Below are positions 32,311 to 39,186 of a DNA stretch of 39,786 bases, one piece after another. The notes under the pieces are model-generated. The model was not told the origin of the DNA, made no database searches, and saw only the letters and a program-made list of their open reading frames with translations. Made by a program: the position numbers and the translations under genes. The DNA comes from Alphaproteobacteria bacterium (GTDB lineage: Bacteria > Pseudomonadota > Alphaproteobacteria > Rhodobacterales > Rhodobacteraceae). Position 1 is the first letter of the stretch. Each line of letters starts with the position of its first letter. Location of the stretch: the NCBI GenBank assembly GCA_030432315.1, contig JAUIHM010000025.1, positions 1 to 39,786 on the forward strand, read 5' to 3'.

Positions 32311-32891
32311 TTCAGCAGCGCCGCGGCTGTGATCAGGGCATCGGCGACGTCGACGAGTCGCTTTCCCTGATCCATGGCGGTGCGGCGGAGTGTAGCGTAG
32401 GCCTCTTCTTCGCTGATCCCCCGAACCTTCATCAGCATGCCCTTGGCGCGGTCGACGGTCTTTCGCTCCTCGAGCGCGGCCTTTGTCGCCTGCAGTTCCG
32501 CCCGCAGGCGCGACACCATGTGAAAGCGGGCGATTGCAGCTAGCAGCACCGGCCGGATCCGTTCGCGGGTCAGGCCGTCAACCACATAGGCGCTCACTCC
32601 CGCATCTATCGCCGAGCGCATGACCTGGTCGTCGGACCGGTCAACAAACATGGCAACGGGGCGGTCGGTCGGGTTGGAGGCCAGCGTCAGTGCATCCAGC
32701 ACGTCCCGGTTCGGATTTTCGAGCCCGACCAGAACCACGTCCGGCGCAATCTGGCTGATCCTGCGCGCCAGCCCGGTTTCGTCACCGATCACCGTCACCT
32801 CATAGTCTCCGGCGTCCCGCAGGCCGTCGATGATCATCAGGGCCCGATCCCTGTCCTTTTCGACTACGGCAATCCGCAGTTTGTCAGTCAC
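32307..32891 (-). CDS. nasT: NasT, ANTAR-domain transcription antiterminator
   Basis: A 194-residue protein with an N-terminal receiver-like domain (residues ~5-120) and a C-terminal ANTAR RNA-binding domain (KTVDRAKGMLMKVRGISEEEAYATLRRTAMDQGKRLVDVADAL, ~130-190). The normal phosphoacceptor Asp position in PDVVLVGLENPNRD is Gly (about residue 56), so control by phosphorylation is unlikely. That fits regulation by binding to NasS. The start is GTG at 32891, with GGGAGG 7 bp upstream; no suitable ATG is nearby. Its target is the leader at 30969-31003. Confidence 0.93.
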   Translation of the reverse strand: MTDKLRIAVVEKDRDRALMIIDGLRDAGDYEVTVIGDETGLARRISQIAPDVVLVGLENPNRDVLDALTLASNPTDRPVAMFVDRSDDQVMRSAIDAGVSAYVVDGLTRERIRPVLLAAIARFHMVSRLRAELQATKAALEERKTVDRAKGMLMKVRGISEEEAYATLRRTAMDQGKRLVDVADALITAAALLK

Positions 32892-33195
32892 CAGTTGCCT
32901 CCCGGAGCCCCTCTGTCCGAATGTTGCACTGCGGCATGATCTTTTGGCAAGCCGGATTTTTGCGGGCCTGATGCTGCACCCGGTGCAGGTGCAGTGCCGC
33001 GCTTCCGTGGCCAATCTGCAGGGCATGAGTGCATGCGCTTTGCGCAGGCAGACCGCCTCGGCGACTGCCGTGGCGATTGTCCACAATGCGCAGGTCAGGG
33101 CTGGTCAAACGCCGCATAAATAAGCAAACTGCCCGAAATGATCGGACTGGCGGGATGGCGCCGGTGCAGCAGGGTACGGTGCCAGAGGGAGAGAC
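32892..33195. other. Divergent intergenic region nasT / 6-phosphogluconate dehydrogenase gene
   Basis: 304 bp without a gene. It holds a perfect 15-bp palindrome CTGCACCCGGTGCAG (32974-32988) and a shorter one, TGCGC-TTT-GCGCA (33034-33046). The first resembles NtrC half-sites (TGCACC/GGTGCA), but the arms are 1 bp apart instead of the usual 5. I found no convincing sigma70 or sigma54 promoter for either direction. Confidence 0.5.
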
Positions 33196-34596
33196 ATGGC
33201 GGATATCGGTTTGGTGGGGCTGGGGACGATGGGCGCGGCACTTGCGCTGAACATTGCGGACAATGGCTATTCAGTGGCGGTCTACAACCGGACGGGATCG
33301 GTTACGACGGACTTCGTCGCCGGTGCCGGCGATCTGGCTGGGCGGCTGACGGCCTGCACGTCGCTCAAGGAACTCACACAAGCAGTGGACGGGCCGCGTT
33401 CGATCATTCTCATGGTGCCCGCCGGGGCTCCGGTGGATGCGATGATCGACGCGCTGAGGCCGGAGCTTTCGGAGGGGGATCTGATCATAGACGCGGGTAA
33501 CGCCAATTTCCGCGAAACCATGCGCCGGGCCGAGGCCTCGAAGGGCACGCCGGTCAAATTCCTCGGTATCGGCGTATCCGGTGGCGAGGAAGGCGCGCGG
33601 CGCGGGCCGTCGATCATGGGCGGCGGTGACCGGGACGGCTGGGCCAGGGTCGAGCCGGTGCTTAAAGCGATTTCCGCGAAGTTCGAGGGCACGCCCTGTG
33701 CCACCTGGATGGGACCGGACGGCGCGGGGCATTTCGTCAAGACCGTTCATAACGGGATTGAGTATGCCGACATGCAGATGATTGCCGAAGTCTACGGCAT
33801 CATGCGTGACGGGATGGGGATGGGGTCGGACGCGGTTTCAGAAGTGTTCGAAGGCTGGAACCAGGGGCCGCTGGCGTCCTACCTTATTGAAATTTCCGCG
33901 ATCGTAGCAGGAACGGCAGATTCCGTTACCGGCAAACCCCTGCTCGACGTCATCCTCGACACGGCGGGTCAGAAGGGAACCGGTCGCTGGACGGCGATTG
34001 AGGCGCTGCATCTCGGGGCGCCGGCGACGGCGATCGAGGCGGCGGTTGCGGCGCGCAATCTGTCGTCGCGGCTGGACGAGCGGAAGACCGGTGAGACGCT
34101 GTTTGGTGTGGCGTCCGGGCGGATCGACGCCTCGAGCATCAGTATCGACGAACTTGAAACCGGTCTGCTGGCCGGGAAGATCGCCTGTTATGCGCAGGGT
34201 TTTGGGCTGCTGTCGGCGGCGTCGGACGAGTTCAACTGGTCGTTGCCCCTGCCGGAAGTGGCGCGTGTCTGGCGGGCCGGGTGCATCATCCGTTCGGCGA
34301 TGCTTGATGACATGGCGACGGCTCTCGCGGAAAATCCCGAGGAAAATCTGATGTTTGCGCCGACCTTTACGGAGCGGCTGCGGGCGAGTCACGGGGCGCT
34401 GCGGCGGGTGGTCGCGGCGGCGGCGCTGGCGGGGCGGCCGGTGCCGGCGCTTGCGGCGGCGCTTTCGTATTTCGACACCATGCGGTCGGCGCGGGGGACG
34501 GCGAACATGATCCAGGGTCAGCGGGACTATTTCGGTCGGCACGGGTTTGAGCGTATAGACGGGGGCAGTGGACATCACGGCCCCTGGGCGGACTGA
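33196..34596 (+). CDS. gnd: 6-phosphogluconate dehydrogenase, decarboxylating
   Basis: A 466-residue NADP-dependent dehydrogenase of the oxidative pentose phosphate pathway, giving ribulose 5-phosphate, CO2 and NADPH. The N-terminal Rossmann loop is DIGLVGLGTMGAALALNIADNGYSVAVYNRT. The family signature GVSGGEEGARRGPSIMGGG (near residue 130) and the catalytic-lysine helix KTVHNGIEYADMQMIAE (near residue 185) are intact. The C-terminus ends with QGQRDYFGRHGFERID. Length is normal. GAGGGAGAG precedes the ATG. zwf and pgl are not beside it. Confidence 0.95.
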   Translation: MADIGLVGLGTMGAALALNIADNGYSVAVYNRTGSVTTDFVAGAGDLAGRLTACTSLKELTQAVDGPRSIILMVPAGAPVDAMIDALRPELSEGDLIIDAGNANFRETMRRAEASKGTPVKFLGIGVSGGEEGARRGPSIMGGGDRDGWARVEPVLKAISAKFEGTPCATWMGPDGAGHFVKTVHNGIEYADMQMIAEVYGIMRDGMGMGSDAVSEVFEGWNQGPLASYLIEISAIVAGTADSVTGKPLLDVILDTAGQKGTGRWTAIEALHLGAPATAIEAAVAARNLSSRLDERKTGETLFGVASGRIDASSISIDELETGLLAGKIACYAQGFGLLSAASDEFNWSLPLPEVARVWRAGCIIRSAMLDDMATALAENPEENLMFAPTFTERLRASHGALRRVVAAAALAGRPVPALAAALSYFDTMRSARGTANMIQGQRDYFGRHGFERIDGGSGHHGPWAD

Positions 34597-34642
34597 CCGG
34601 CCGCCGCGGCGCTGACACGACTGAATGACAAGGACCAGTAAA

Positions 34643-35476
34643 ATGGCGGGCCATACCTACCAGACCCCACCGGGCGGGCTTCCGCCCCAGACGCAGATCC
34701 TGACAGATCGTGCCATGTTTACAGAGGCTTATGCCGTCATCCCAAAGGGGACAATGACCTCCATTGTCACCAGCCGGCTGCCGTTCTGGGAGGGGGAGCA
34801 GGTCTGGATCATCTCGCGGCCGCTTTCGGGATTTGCCGAAACCTTCGCGCAGTACATTGTTGAGTTGCGGCCCGGTGGAGGCAGCGACCGGCCGGAACCG
34901 GAAGCGGGGGCGGAGGGGGTTCTGTTCGTTGTCGGTGGAGAAGTTACCCTGGTTCTGGAGGGGGAAATCCACGTTCTCGACCCGGGTGGATATGCCTACA
35001 TTCCGCCGGGGTCGAAATGGTCCGTTCGGAATAAGACAGAAAAAACAGTGACTTTCCACTGGATCCGAAAGCACTATGAGGCGGTAGAGGGGCTGGGGAG
35101 GCCGGATCCGGTGATCTCGCATGACCGGGATGTGGAGCCGGTGCCGATGCCGCATTCGGACGGGGCCTGGGCGACGACGCGGTTTGTCGATCCGAACGAC
35201 CTGCGCCATGACATGCATGTCAACATCGTGTCGATGCGGCCGGGGGCAGCGATTCCGTTCGCGGAGACGCATGTGATGGAGCACGGGCTCTATGTCATTG
35301 AAGGGAAAGCGGTTTATCGGCTCAACCAGGACTGGGTCGAGGTCGAGGCCGGGGATTACATGTGGCTGCGGGCCTATTGTCCGCAGGCCTGTTACGCAGG
35401 TGGTCCGGGGCCGTTTCGATATCTGCTTTACAAGGACGTGAACCGCCATGTGAAGCTGCGCAATCCGTTCGGCTGA
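34643..35476 (+). CDS. allE: (S)-ureidoglycine aminohydrolase (bicupin)
   Basis: A 277-residue two-cupin protein of the AllE/YlbA family, which releases ammonia from (S)-ureidoglycine in purine/allantoin breakdown. The catalytic cupin is the C-terminal one, with candidate Mn ligands in ETHVMEHGLYVIEGKAVYRLN (Glu, His, His) and AYCPQACYAGG (Gln). The N-terminal cupin has EGVLFVVGGEVTLVLEGE. I prefer the ATG at 34643 (AAGGA 8 bp upstream) over the one at 34625. No allantoinase or allantoate amidohydrolase gene is in the window. The stop is 4 bp before the second repeat element. Confidence 0.9.
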   Translation: MAGHTYQTPPGGLPPQTQILTDRAMFTEAYAVIPKGTMTSIVTSRLPFWEGEQVWIISRPLSGFAETFAQYIVELRPGGGSDRPEPEAGAEGVLFVVGGEVTLVLEGEIHVLDPGGYAYIPPGSKWSVRNKTEKTVTFHWIRKHYEAVEGLGRPDPVISHDRDVEPVPMPHSDGAWATTRFVDPNDLRHDMHVNIVSMRPGAAIPFAETHVMEHGLYVIEGKAVYRLNQDWVEVEAGDYMWLRAYCPQACYAGGPGPFRYLLYKDVNRHVKLRNPFG

Positions 35477-35480
35477 GGCG

Positions 35481-35570
35481 CGTTAACCCGCGGCGACCGG
35501 ATACCCTATTGATACCCAACCGATACCCGGTTGATACCTACGAAATCCAGGATGGCCGAAAAGGTTAACG
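35481..35570. repeat. Intergenic iteron element, copy 2
   Basis: Same plan as 380-470: ends CGTTAACC (35481-35488) and GGTTAACG (35563-35570); GATACCC at 35500, 35511 and 35522 and GATACC at 35533, exactly 11 bp apart. It lies 4 bp after the allE stop and 10 bp before the SelT-like ATG, whose ribosome-binding site GGAGAG overlaps the element's last base. Both copies have the same orientation and each follows the stop of a plus-strand gene. Confidence 0.85.
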
Positions 35571-35580
35571 GAGAGCGGCG

Positions 35581-35865
35581 ATGGCGGGGCCGAACGTAAC
35601 GATCCATTACTGCACCGGCTGCAACTGGCTGCTCCGGTCCGGCTGGATGGCGCAGGAACTGCTCTCGACGTTTTCGGAGGAACTCGGCTCGGTGACGCTG
35701 GTGCCGGGGACGGGTGGAATATTTGAGATCCACCTTGACGGTGACCTGATCTGGGAACGGAAGCGCGACGGTGGATTTCCGGATATCCGGGCGCTGAAAC
35801 AGATGGTGCGGGACCGGATCAGCCCGGATCGCGATCTGGGGCATGTGGACAGGGTCGACGGCTGA
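35581..35865 (+). CDS. SelT/SelW/SelH (Rdx) family selenoprotein-like redox protein
   Basis: A 94-residue protein with the Rdx thioredoxin-like fold. The redox motif C-T-G-C lies at residues 11-14 just after the first strand (VTIHYCTGCNW), with Cys in place of selenocysteine. The family's GGIFEIHLDGDLIWERKRDGGFP stretch follows, then KQMVRDRI. The precise function of bacterial members is unknown; a role in thiol redox is presumed. GGAGAG is 5 bp before the ATG. It follows the repeat element directly. Confidence 0.9.
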   Translation: MAGPNVTIHYCTGCNWLLRSGWMAQELLSTFSEELGSVTLVPGTGGIFEIHLDGDLIWERKRDGGFPDIRALKQMVRDRISPDRDLGHVDRVDG

Positions 35866-35951
35866 TCCGCAGGCGCCTGGTCGCGGGGCAGACGGGCGTC
35901 GGGCCTTCGCGGAGTGTCCTTTGGCGGGTGGGGCAAGGGAGTGACTGCCGG

Positions 35952-36866
35952 ATGCGATTTCACTCACGGGAACTGCTATATTTCGATGCGGTGCGCCGGG
36001 CCGGTTCGATCCGCGAGGCGGCGCGCAGTCTCAATGTCGCATCGTCGGCGGTGAACCGAAAAATTCTGCAGATCGAAGAAGAGATCGGCATGCCGCTGTT
36101 CGAGCGTCATGCCGCCGGGGTCAGTCTGACGGCGGCGGGAGAGGCGCTGGCGCGCCATGCCATTCATGTGCTTCAGGACCTTGAGCGCACCGAGTCGGAA
36201 CTGGAGGGATTGCGCGGCGGCACGCGGGGCAGCGTTTCGGTGGCGGCGGTGGAAGCGGTCTGTCTGTCGCCGTTGCCGGAGGTGATCCGGGCGCTGCATC
36301 GGCGGGCGCCGCGCATCGAGGTCGAAGTTCAGTCTCTGGGCTCCAAGGCAATACCCGCCGCTCTCGCGGACGGGCGGGCAGATGTCGGCATTGCCTTTGA
36401 TCTTGCCTCTGGTGACGGGCTGAAGCAGGTGTTTGCCGCCCGGGCGGCGCTGGGGGCGGTGATGTCGCCGGAGCATCCGTTGGCGGAGCGGGAGACGGTG
36501 ACGCTCTCCGACTGCGCGGAATGGCCGATGGTTCGGGCCGGATCGAATCTGTCGATGGCGCGGCGGATCGAAGATCTGATGGCACGGAGCGGTCTGAACC
36601 GCCCGGCGGCGGTCACGACGGATTCGATCGTCCTGATGCAGCAGCTTGCCATGAGGCCGCCCTATGTCGCCTTTCAGGCGGCGTTCGGGCTGGAGACCCT
36701 GGCCAGGGATGGAGCGCTTGTCTTTGTGCCGCTGCGCGCGGGGGGCGATCTGTCGATCGGATTTGGTGTCTACATGCGCGAAGGCCGGGCACTGCCGACG
36801 GCGGTCGACCTTTTTCTTCAGCAACTGACGCAGACACTGACGGCAATGCCCGCGCTGCGGGGGTGA
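35952..36866 (+). CDS. LysR-family transcriptional regulator
   Basis: A 304-residue protein with an N-terminal winged helix-turn-helix (FDAVRRAGSIREAARSLNVASSAVNRKILQIEEEIGMPLFER) and a periplasmic-binding-like effector domain (from SVSVAAVEAVCLSPLPEVI). I use the ATG at 35952 because the HTH spacing from it is normal; GGGAG lies about 11 bp upstream. It precedes the 2-oxoglutarate oxygenase gene by 101 bp on the same strand. Its targets may be that gene or the allE region, which is inference. The gap after it has T-rich runs but no clean hairpin. Confidence 0.92.
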   Translation: MRFHSRELLYFDAVRRAGSIREAARSLNVASSAVNRKILQIEEEIGMPLFERHAAGVSLTAAGEALARHAIHVLQDLERTESELEGLRGGTRGSVSVAAVEAVCLSPLPEVIRALHRRAPRIEVEVQSLGSKAIPAALADGRADVGIAFDLASGDGLKQVFAARAALGAVMSPEHPLAERETVTLSDCAEWPMVRAGSNLSMARRIEDLMARSGLNRPAAVTTDSIVLMQQLAMRPPYVAFQAAFGLETLARDGALVFVPLRAGGDLSIGFGVYMREGRALPTAVDLFLQQLTQTLTAMPALRG

Positions 36867-36967
36867 TCTCTTTTTCGCATCAGGGCGCGTGTTTTTCTCT
36901 GCTTTTGGCATCGGCGTGAGGTGTGCGATGGGGAGGGTGAGCAAACGCCATTCAGGAGATTGAGAGC

Positions 36968-37948
36968 ATGACCAAGGCCTTTTCCGCTGCCCGCGTCGAC
37001 GACGCCGCACTGCCGATCATTGACGTTTCCGGACTTTCCGCTTCCGACCCGGAGCGGCGGCGCGCGGTCGGTTCCGCGTTGCGGGCAGCCTGCCTCGACA
37101 AGGGGTTCTTCTACTGCGCCGGTCATGGGGTGCCGCAGGGGCTGATCGATGCGGTGTTCGATGAGACCCGTGCCCTGTTTGACCTGCCGGAAGAGGCAAA
37201 GATGGCGCTGGAGAAGTCGGCGTCGCGCGCCAATCGCGGCTACGAGGTTCTCGGCGGTCAGACGCTTGAGCCCGGTGCTCCGGCGGACCGCAAGGAGGGT
37301 TACTACATAGGTGTGGAACTGCCCGAGGACGATCCGCGGGTGCAGGCGGGACGGTTCAACCGCGGCCCGAATGTCTGGCCCAGGGATCTGCCGGGGTTTC
37401 AGCCGACGATGAATGCGTATTTTGCGGCTCTGACCGGGCTCGGCGCGCGCCTGATGCAGGGCATCGCCCTGTCGCTCGACCTGCCGGAGGGGTACTTCGA
37501 CGCCTACGGGCGGGATCCGCTGGCGACGCTGCGTCTTCTGCACTATCCGCCGCAGAAGCCGGATGATCCCAAGGATGCGCGCGGTGCCGGTGCCCATACG
37601 GATTTCGGCGGTCTGACGATCCTGCTTCAGGATGACGTGGGCGGTCTGCAGGTCCGGGATGCGGCGAGCGGTGCGTGGATCCACGCCAATCCGGTGCCCG
37701 GCGCCTTCATCGTCAACCTTGGGGACATGATTGCCCGCTGGACCAACGACACCTATCAGTCGACGCTGCACCGGGTGATCAACACCTCCGGGCGCGAGCG
37801 GTATTCGGTGCCGTTCTTCTATGCCGGCAATCCGGACTTCGAGGTCCGCTGCATTCCGACCGTTCTCAAACCGGGCGACGCACCAAAATACGAAACGGTG
37901 ACGGTCGAGCAGCACCTGCAGGCGATGTACGCGAAGACCTACAAATAG
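36968..37948 (+). CDS. Isopenicillin N synthase-like 2-oxoglutarate/Fe(II) oxygenase
   Basis: A 326-residue DIOX-type enzyme. Iron ligands are H210-x-D212 (AHTDFGG) and H268 (STLHRVI); R278-x-S280 (RYSVPFF) would bind 2-oxoglutarate. The N-terminal DIOX_N part starts at LPIIDVSGLS and holds DKGFFYCAGHGV. The substrate is unknown; relatives act on amino acids, flavonoids, plant hormones or small acids. CAGGAG precedes the ATG. LysR is directly upstream, suggesting regulated expression. Confidence 0.92.
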   Translation: MTKAFSAARVDDAALPIIDVSGLSASDPERRRAVGSALRAACLDKGFFYCAGHGVPQGLIDAVFDETRALFDLPEEAKMALEKSASRANRGYEVLGGQTLEPGAPADRKEGYYIGVELPEDDPRVQAGRFNRGPNVWPRDLPGFQPTMNAYFAALTGLGARLMQGIALSLDLPEGYFDAYGRDPLATLRLLHYPPQKPDDPKDARGAGAHTDFGGLTILLQDDVGGLQVRDAASGAWIHANPVPGAFIVNLGDMIARWTNDTYQSTLHRVINTSGRERYSVPFFYAGNPDFEVRCIPTVLKPGDAPKYETVTVEQHLQAMYAKTYK

Positions 37949-38094
37949 GGACATCGTCCTCGCAGGTGCAAAATGGCAATGTTGCAACAGCGTAAGGCTT
38001 CTTCGCGCCAGGACGATTGTGCAGGGGGCGGGTTTTTTGTAGCTGCTCCAGTCATCGAAGAAATTCCGTGAAACGACAGTTCAGGACCCTCCCC

Positions 38095-38427
38095 ATGACC
38101 CACCCGACGCTTGATGAAGCCCATGTCCGTGAAGCAGCCTATCTGCTTTGGATCAACGAAGGCCGGCCGCAGGGCCGCGATCAGGAGCACTGGCTCCGGG
38201 CGATCGACGCGCTGACCCCGGCGCAGCCGAAGGCCAAGCCGGCCCGCAAGGCGCCGGCCAAGCCGCGCGCCGCGAAGGCGAAGGCTGCGACCGCTGCGAC
38301 TCCGGCTGAGACGGCGGCACCTGCTGCCAAGGCTGCTCCGGCAGCGAAGGCAAAGGCGGCAGCGCCGAAGAAGCCGCGGGCTCCGCGGGCGGCGAAGCCG
38401 GCAGCGGCGAAGACCAAAACCGTCTGA
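38095..38427 (+). CDS. DUF2934 protein with Lys/Ala/Pro-rich tail
   Basis: A 110-residue protein. Residues ~8-40 (VREAAYLLWINEGRPQGRDQEHWLRAI) form the DUF2934 motif. The remaining ~65 residues are almost only Ala, Lys, Pro, Arg and Thr, like histone H1 tails, and would be strongly basic and unstructured. Nucleic-acid binding is plausible from composition but unproven. The ATG at 38095 has AGGA upstream; a GTG at 38068 in frame is an alternative. The terminator at 38452 follows. Confidence 0.85.
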   Translation: MTHPTLDEAHVREAAYLLWINEGRPQGRDQEHWLRAIDALTPAQPKAKPARKAPAKPRAAKAKAATAATPAETAAPAAKAAPAAKAKAAAPKKPRAPRAAKPAAAKTKTV

Positions 38428-38451
38428 CCGCGATTTGCAGCGTGATGCGAC

Positions 38452-38477
38452 AAGGGGCCCTCGCGGGCCCCTTTTTT
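38452..38477 (+). terminator. Rho-independent terminator
   Basis: GGGGCCC-TCGC-GGGCCCC with flanking AA/TT pairing and a T6 run at 38472-38477, 24 bp after the DUF2934 stop. This is a classic intrinsic terminator for the plus-strand gene, in the convergent gap before ilvN. Confidence 0.95.
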
Positions 38478-38522
38478 ATGGAACGGATGGTGCGGGCGCT
38501 TCGGGCCCCGGCTTTGCCTGGA

Positions 38523-39083
38523 TCAGAAGCCGCGGGCAATGGCGGCGACGCCGGTGCGGGCCACGTCGGTGAGGCCGAGCGGGCGCATCAGGGCGATGAA
38601 GGCATCGACCTTTTCCGGGGTGCCGGTGATCTCGAACACGAAGCTCTGCAGGGTGGTGTCGACCACCTTGGCGCGGAACACCTCGGAGGTGCGCATCGCC
38701 TCGACGCGCTTGTCGCCGGAGCCGGTGACCTTGACCAGCGCCAGTTCGCGTTCGACCGCCGGACCCTCGACGGTCAGGTCGTGCACCTGGTGGACCGGGA
38801 CGAGGCGGCCGAGCTGGGCCTTGATCTGTTCGATCACCGCCGGGGTGCCGGTGGTGACGATGGTGATGCGTGACAGGTGGCCTTCGTGGTCGGTTTCGGC
38901 GACGGTCAGGCTCTCGATGTTGTAGCCGCGGCCGGAGAAAAGTCCGATCACCCGGGCCAGCACGCCGGCCTCGTTGTCGACGAGCACGGCGAGGGTGTGG
39001 GTTTCCTGGCGCTCCTCGTTCGGGTCGCGCAGGTCGTAGGCGGAATGGCGCGAGGCCCCCTTGCGGATCTTCAGTGCAGACAT
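38523..39083 (-). CDS. ilvN: Acetolactate synthase small (regulatory) subunit
   Basis: A 186-residue protein (IlvN/IlvH family) with an N-terminal ACT domain (HTLAVLVDNEAGVLARVIGLFSGRGYNIESLTVAETDHEGHLSRITIV) that mediates valine feedback inhibition, and the usual C-terminal domain (residues ~100-186). It activates the large subunit in branched-chain amino acid synthesis. GGGGAG precedes the ATG. The gene upstream on the same strand is a BCCT transporter, so ilvB/ilvI is not immediately adjacent. Confidence 0.95.
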   Translation of the reverse strand: MSALKIRKGASRHSAYDLRDPNEERQETHTLAVLVDNEAGVLARVIGLFSGRGYNIESLTVAETDHEGHLSRITIVTTGTPAVIEQIKAQLGRLVPVHQVHDLTVEGPAVERELALVKVTGSGDKRVEAMRTSEVFRAKVVDTTLQSFVFEITGTPEKVDAFIALMRPLGLTDVARTGVAAIARGF

Positions 39084-39133
39084 GGTTTTCTCCCCGCCTG
39101 GATGGCGATGTATTGCCCTGCTTTAGCGTGGTG

Positions 39134-39179
39134 CCGGGCCGGCTGGAAGCGGAAAGTCCCGCCTTTGCGGCCGGCCCGG
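39134..39179 (-). other. Long hairpin between the BCCT transporter gene and ilvN
   Basis: CCGGGCCGGC (39134-39143) and GCCGGCCCGG (39170-39179) are perfect 10-bp inverted repeats with 26 bases between them, starting 7 bp after the BCCT stop on the minus strand. No T tract follows, so it may reduce rather than stop transcription into ilvN. Confidence 0.55.
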
Positions 39180-39186
39180 TCCGGGA

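Noticed and set aside
32941-32963. Sigma54 promoter (TTGGCA ... TTGC) in the nasT-gnd gap
   Set aside because: The GG to GC distance is 14 rather than 10 bases.
380-35570. The two repeat elements as the ends of a composite mobile element
   Set aside because: No transposase or integrase lies between them, they are same-orientation copies, and the enclosed 35 kb includes core metabolic genes (nas, gnd). Each copy already has its own inverted ends.
37953-38017. Inverted repeat ATCGTCCT / AGGACGAT after the 2-oxoglutarate oxygenase gene, with a T run at about 38032-38038
   Set aside because: The arms are 49 bases apart and the T run is not next to the stem, so a terminator is not supported.
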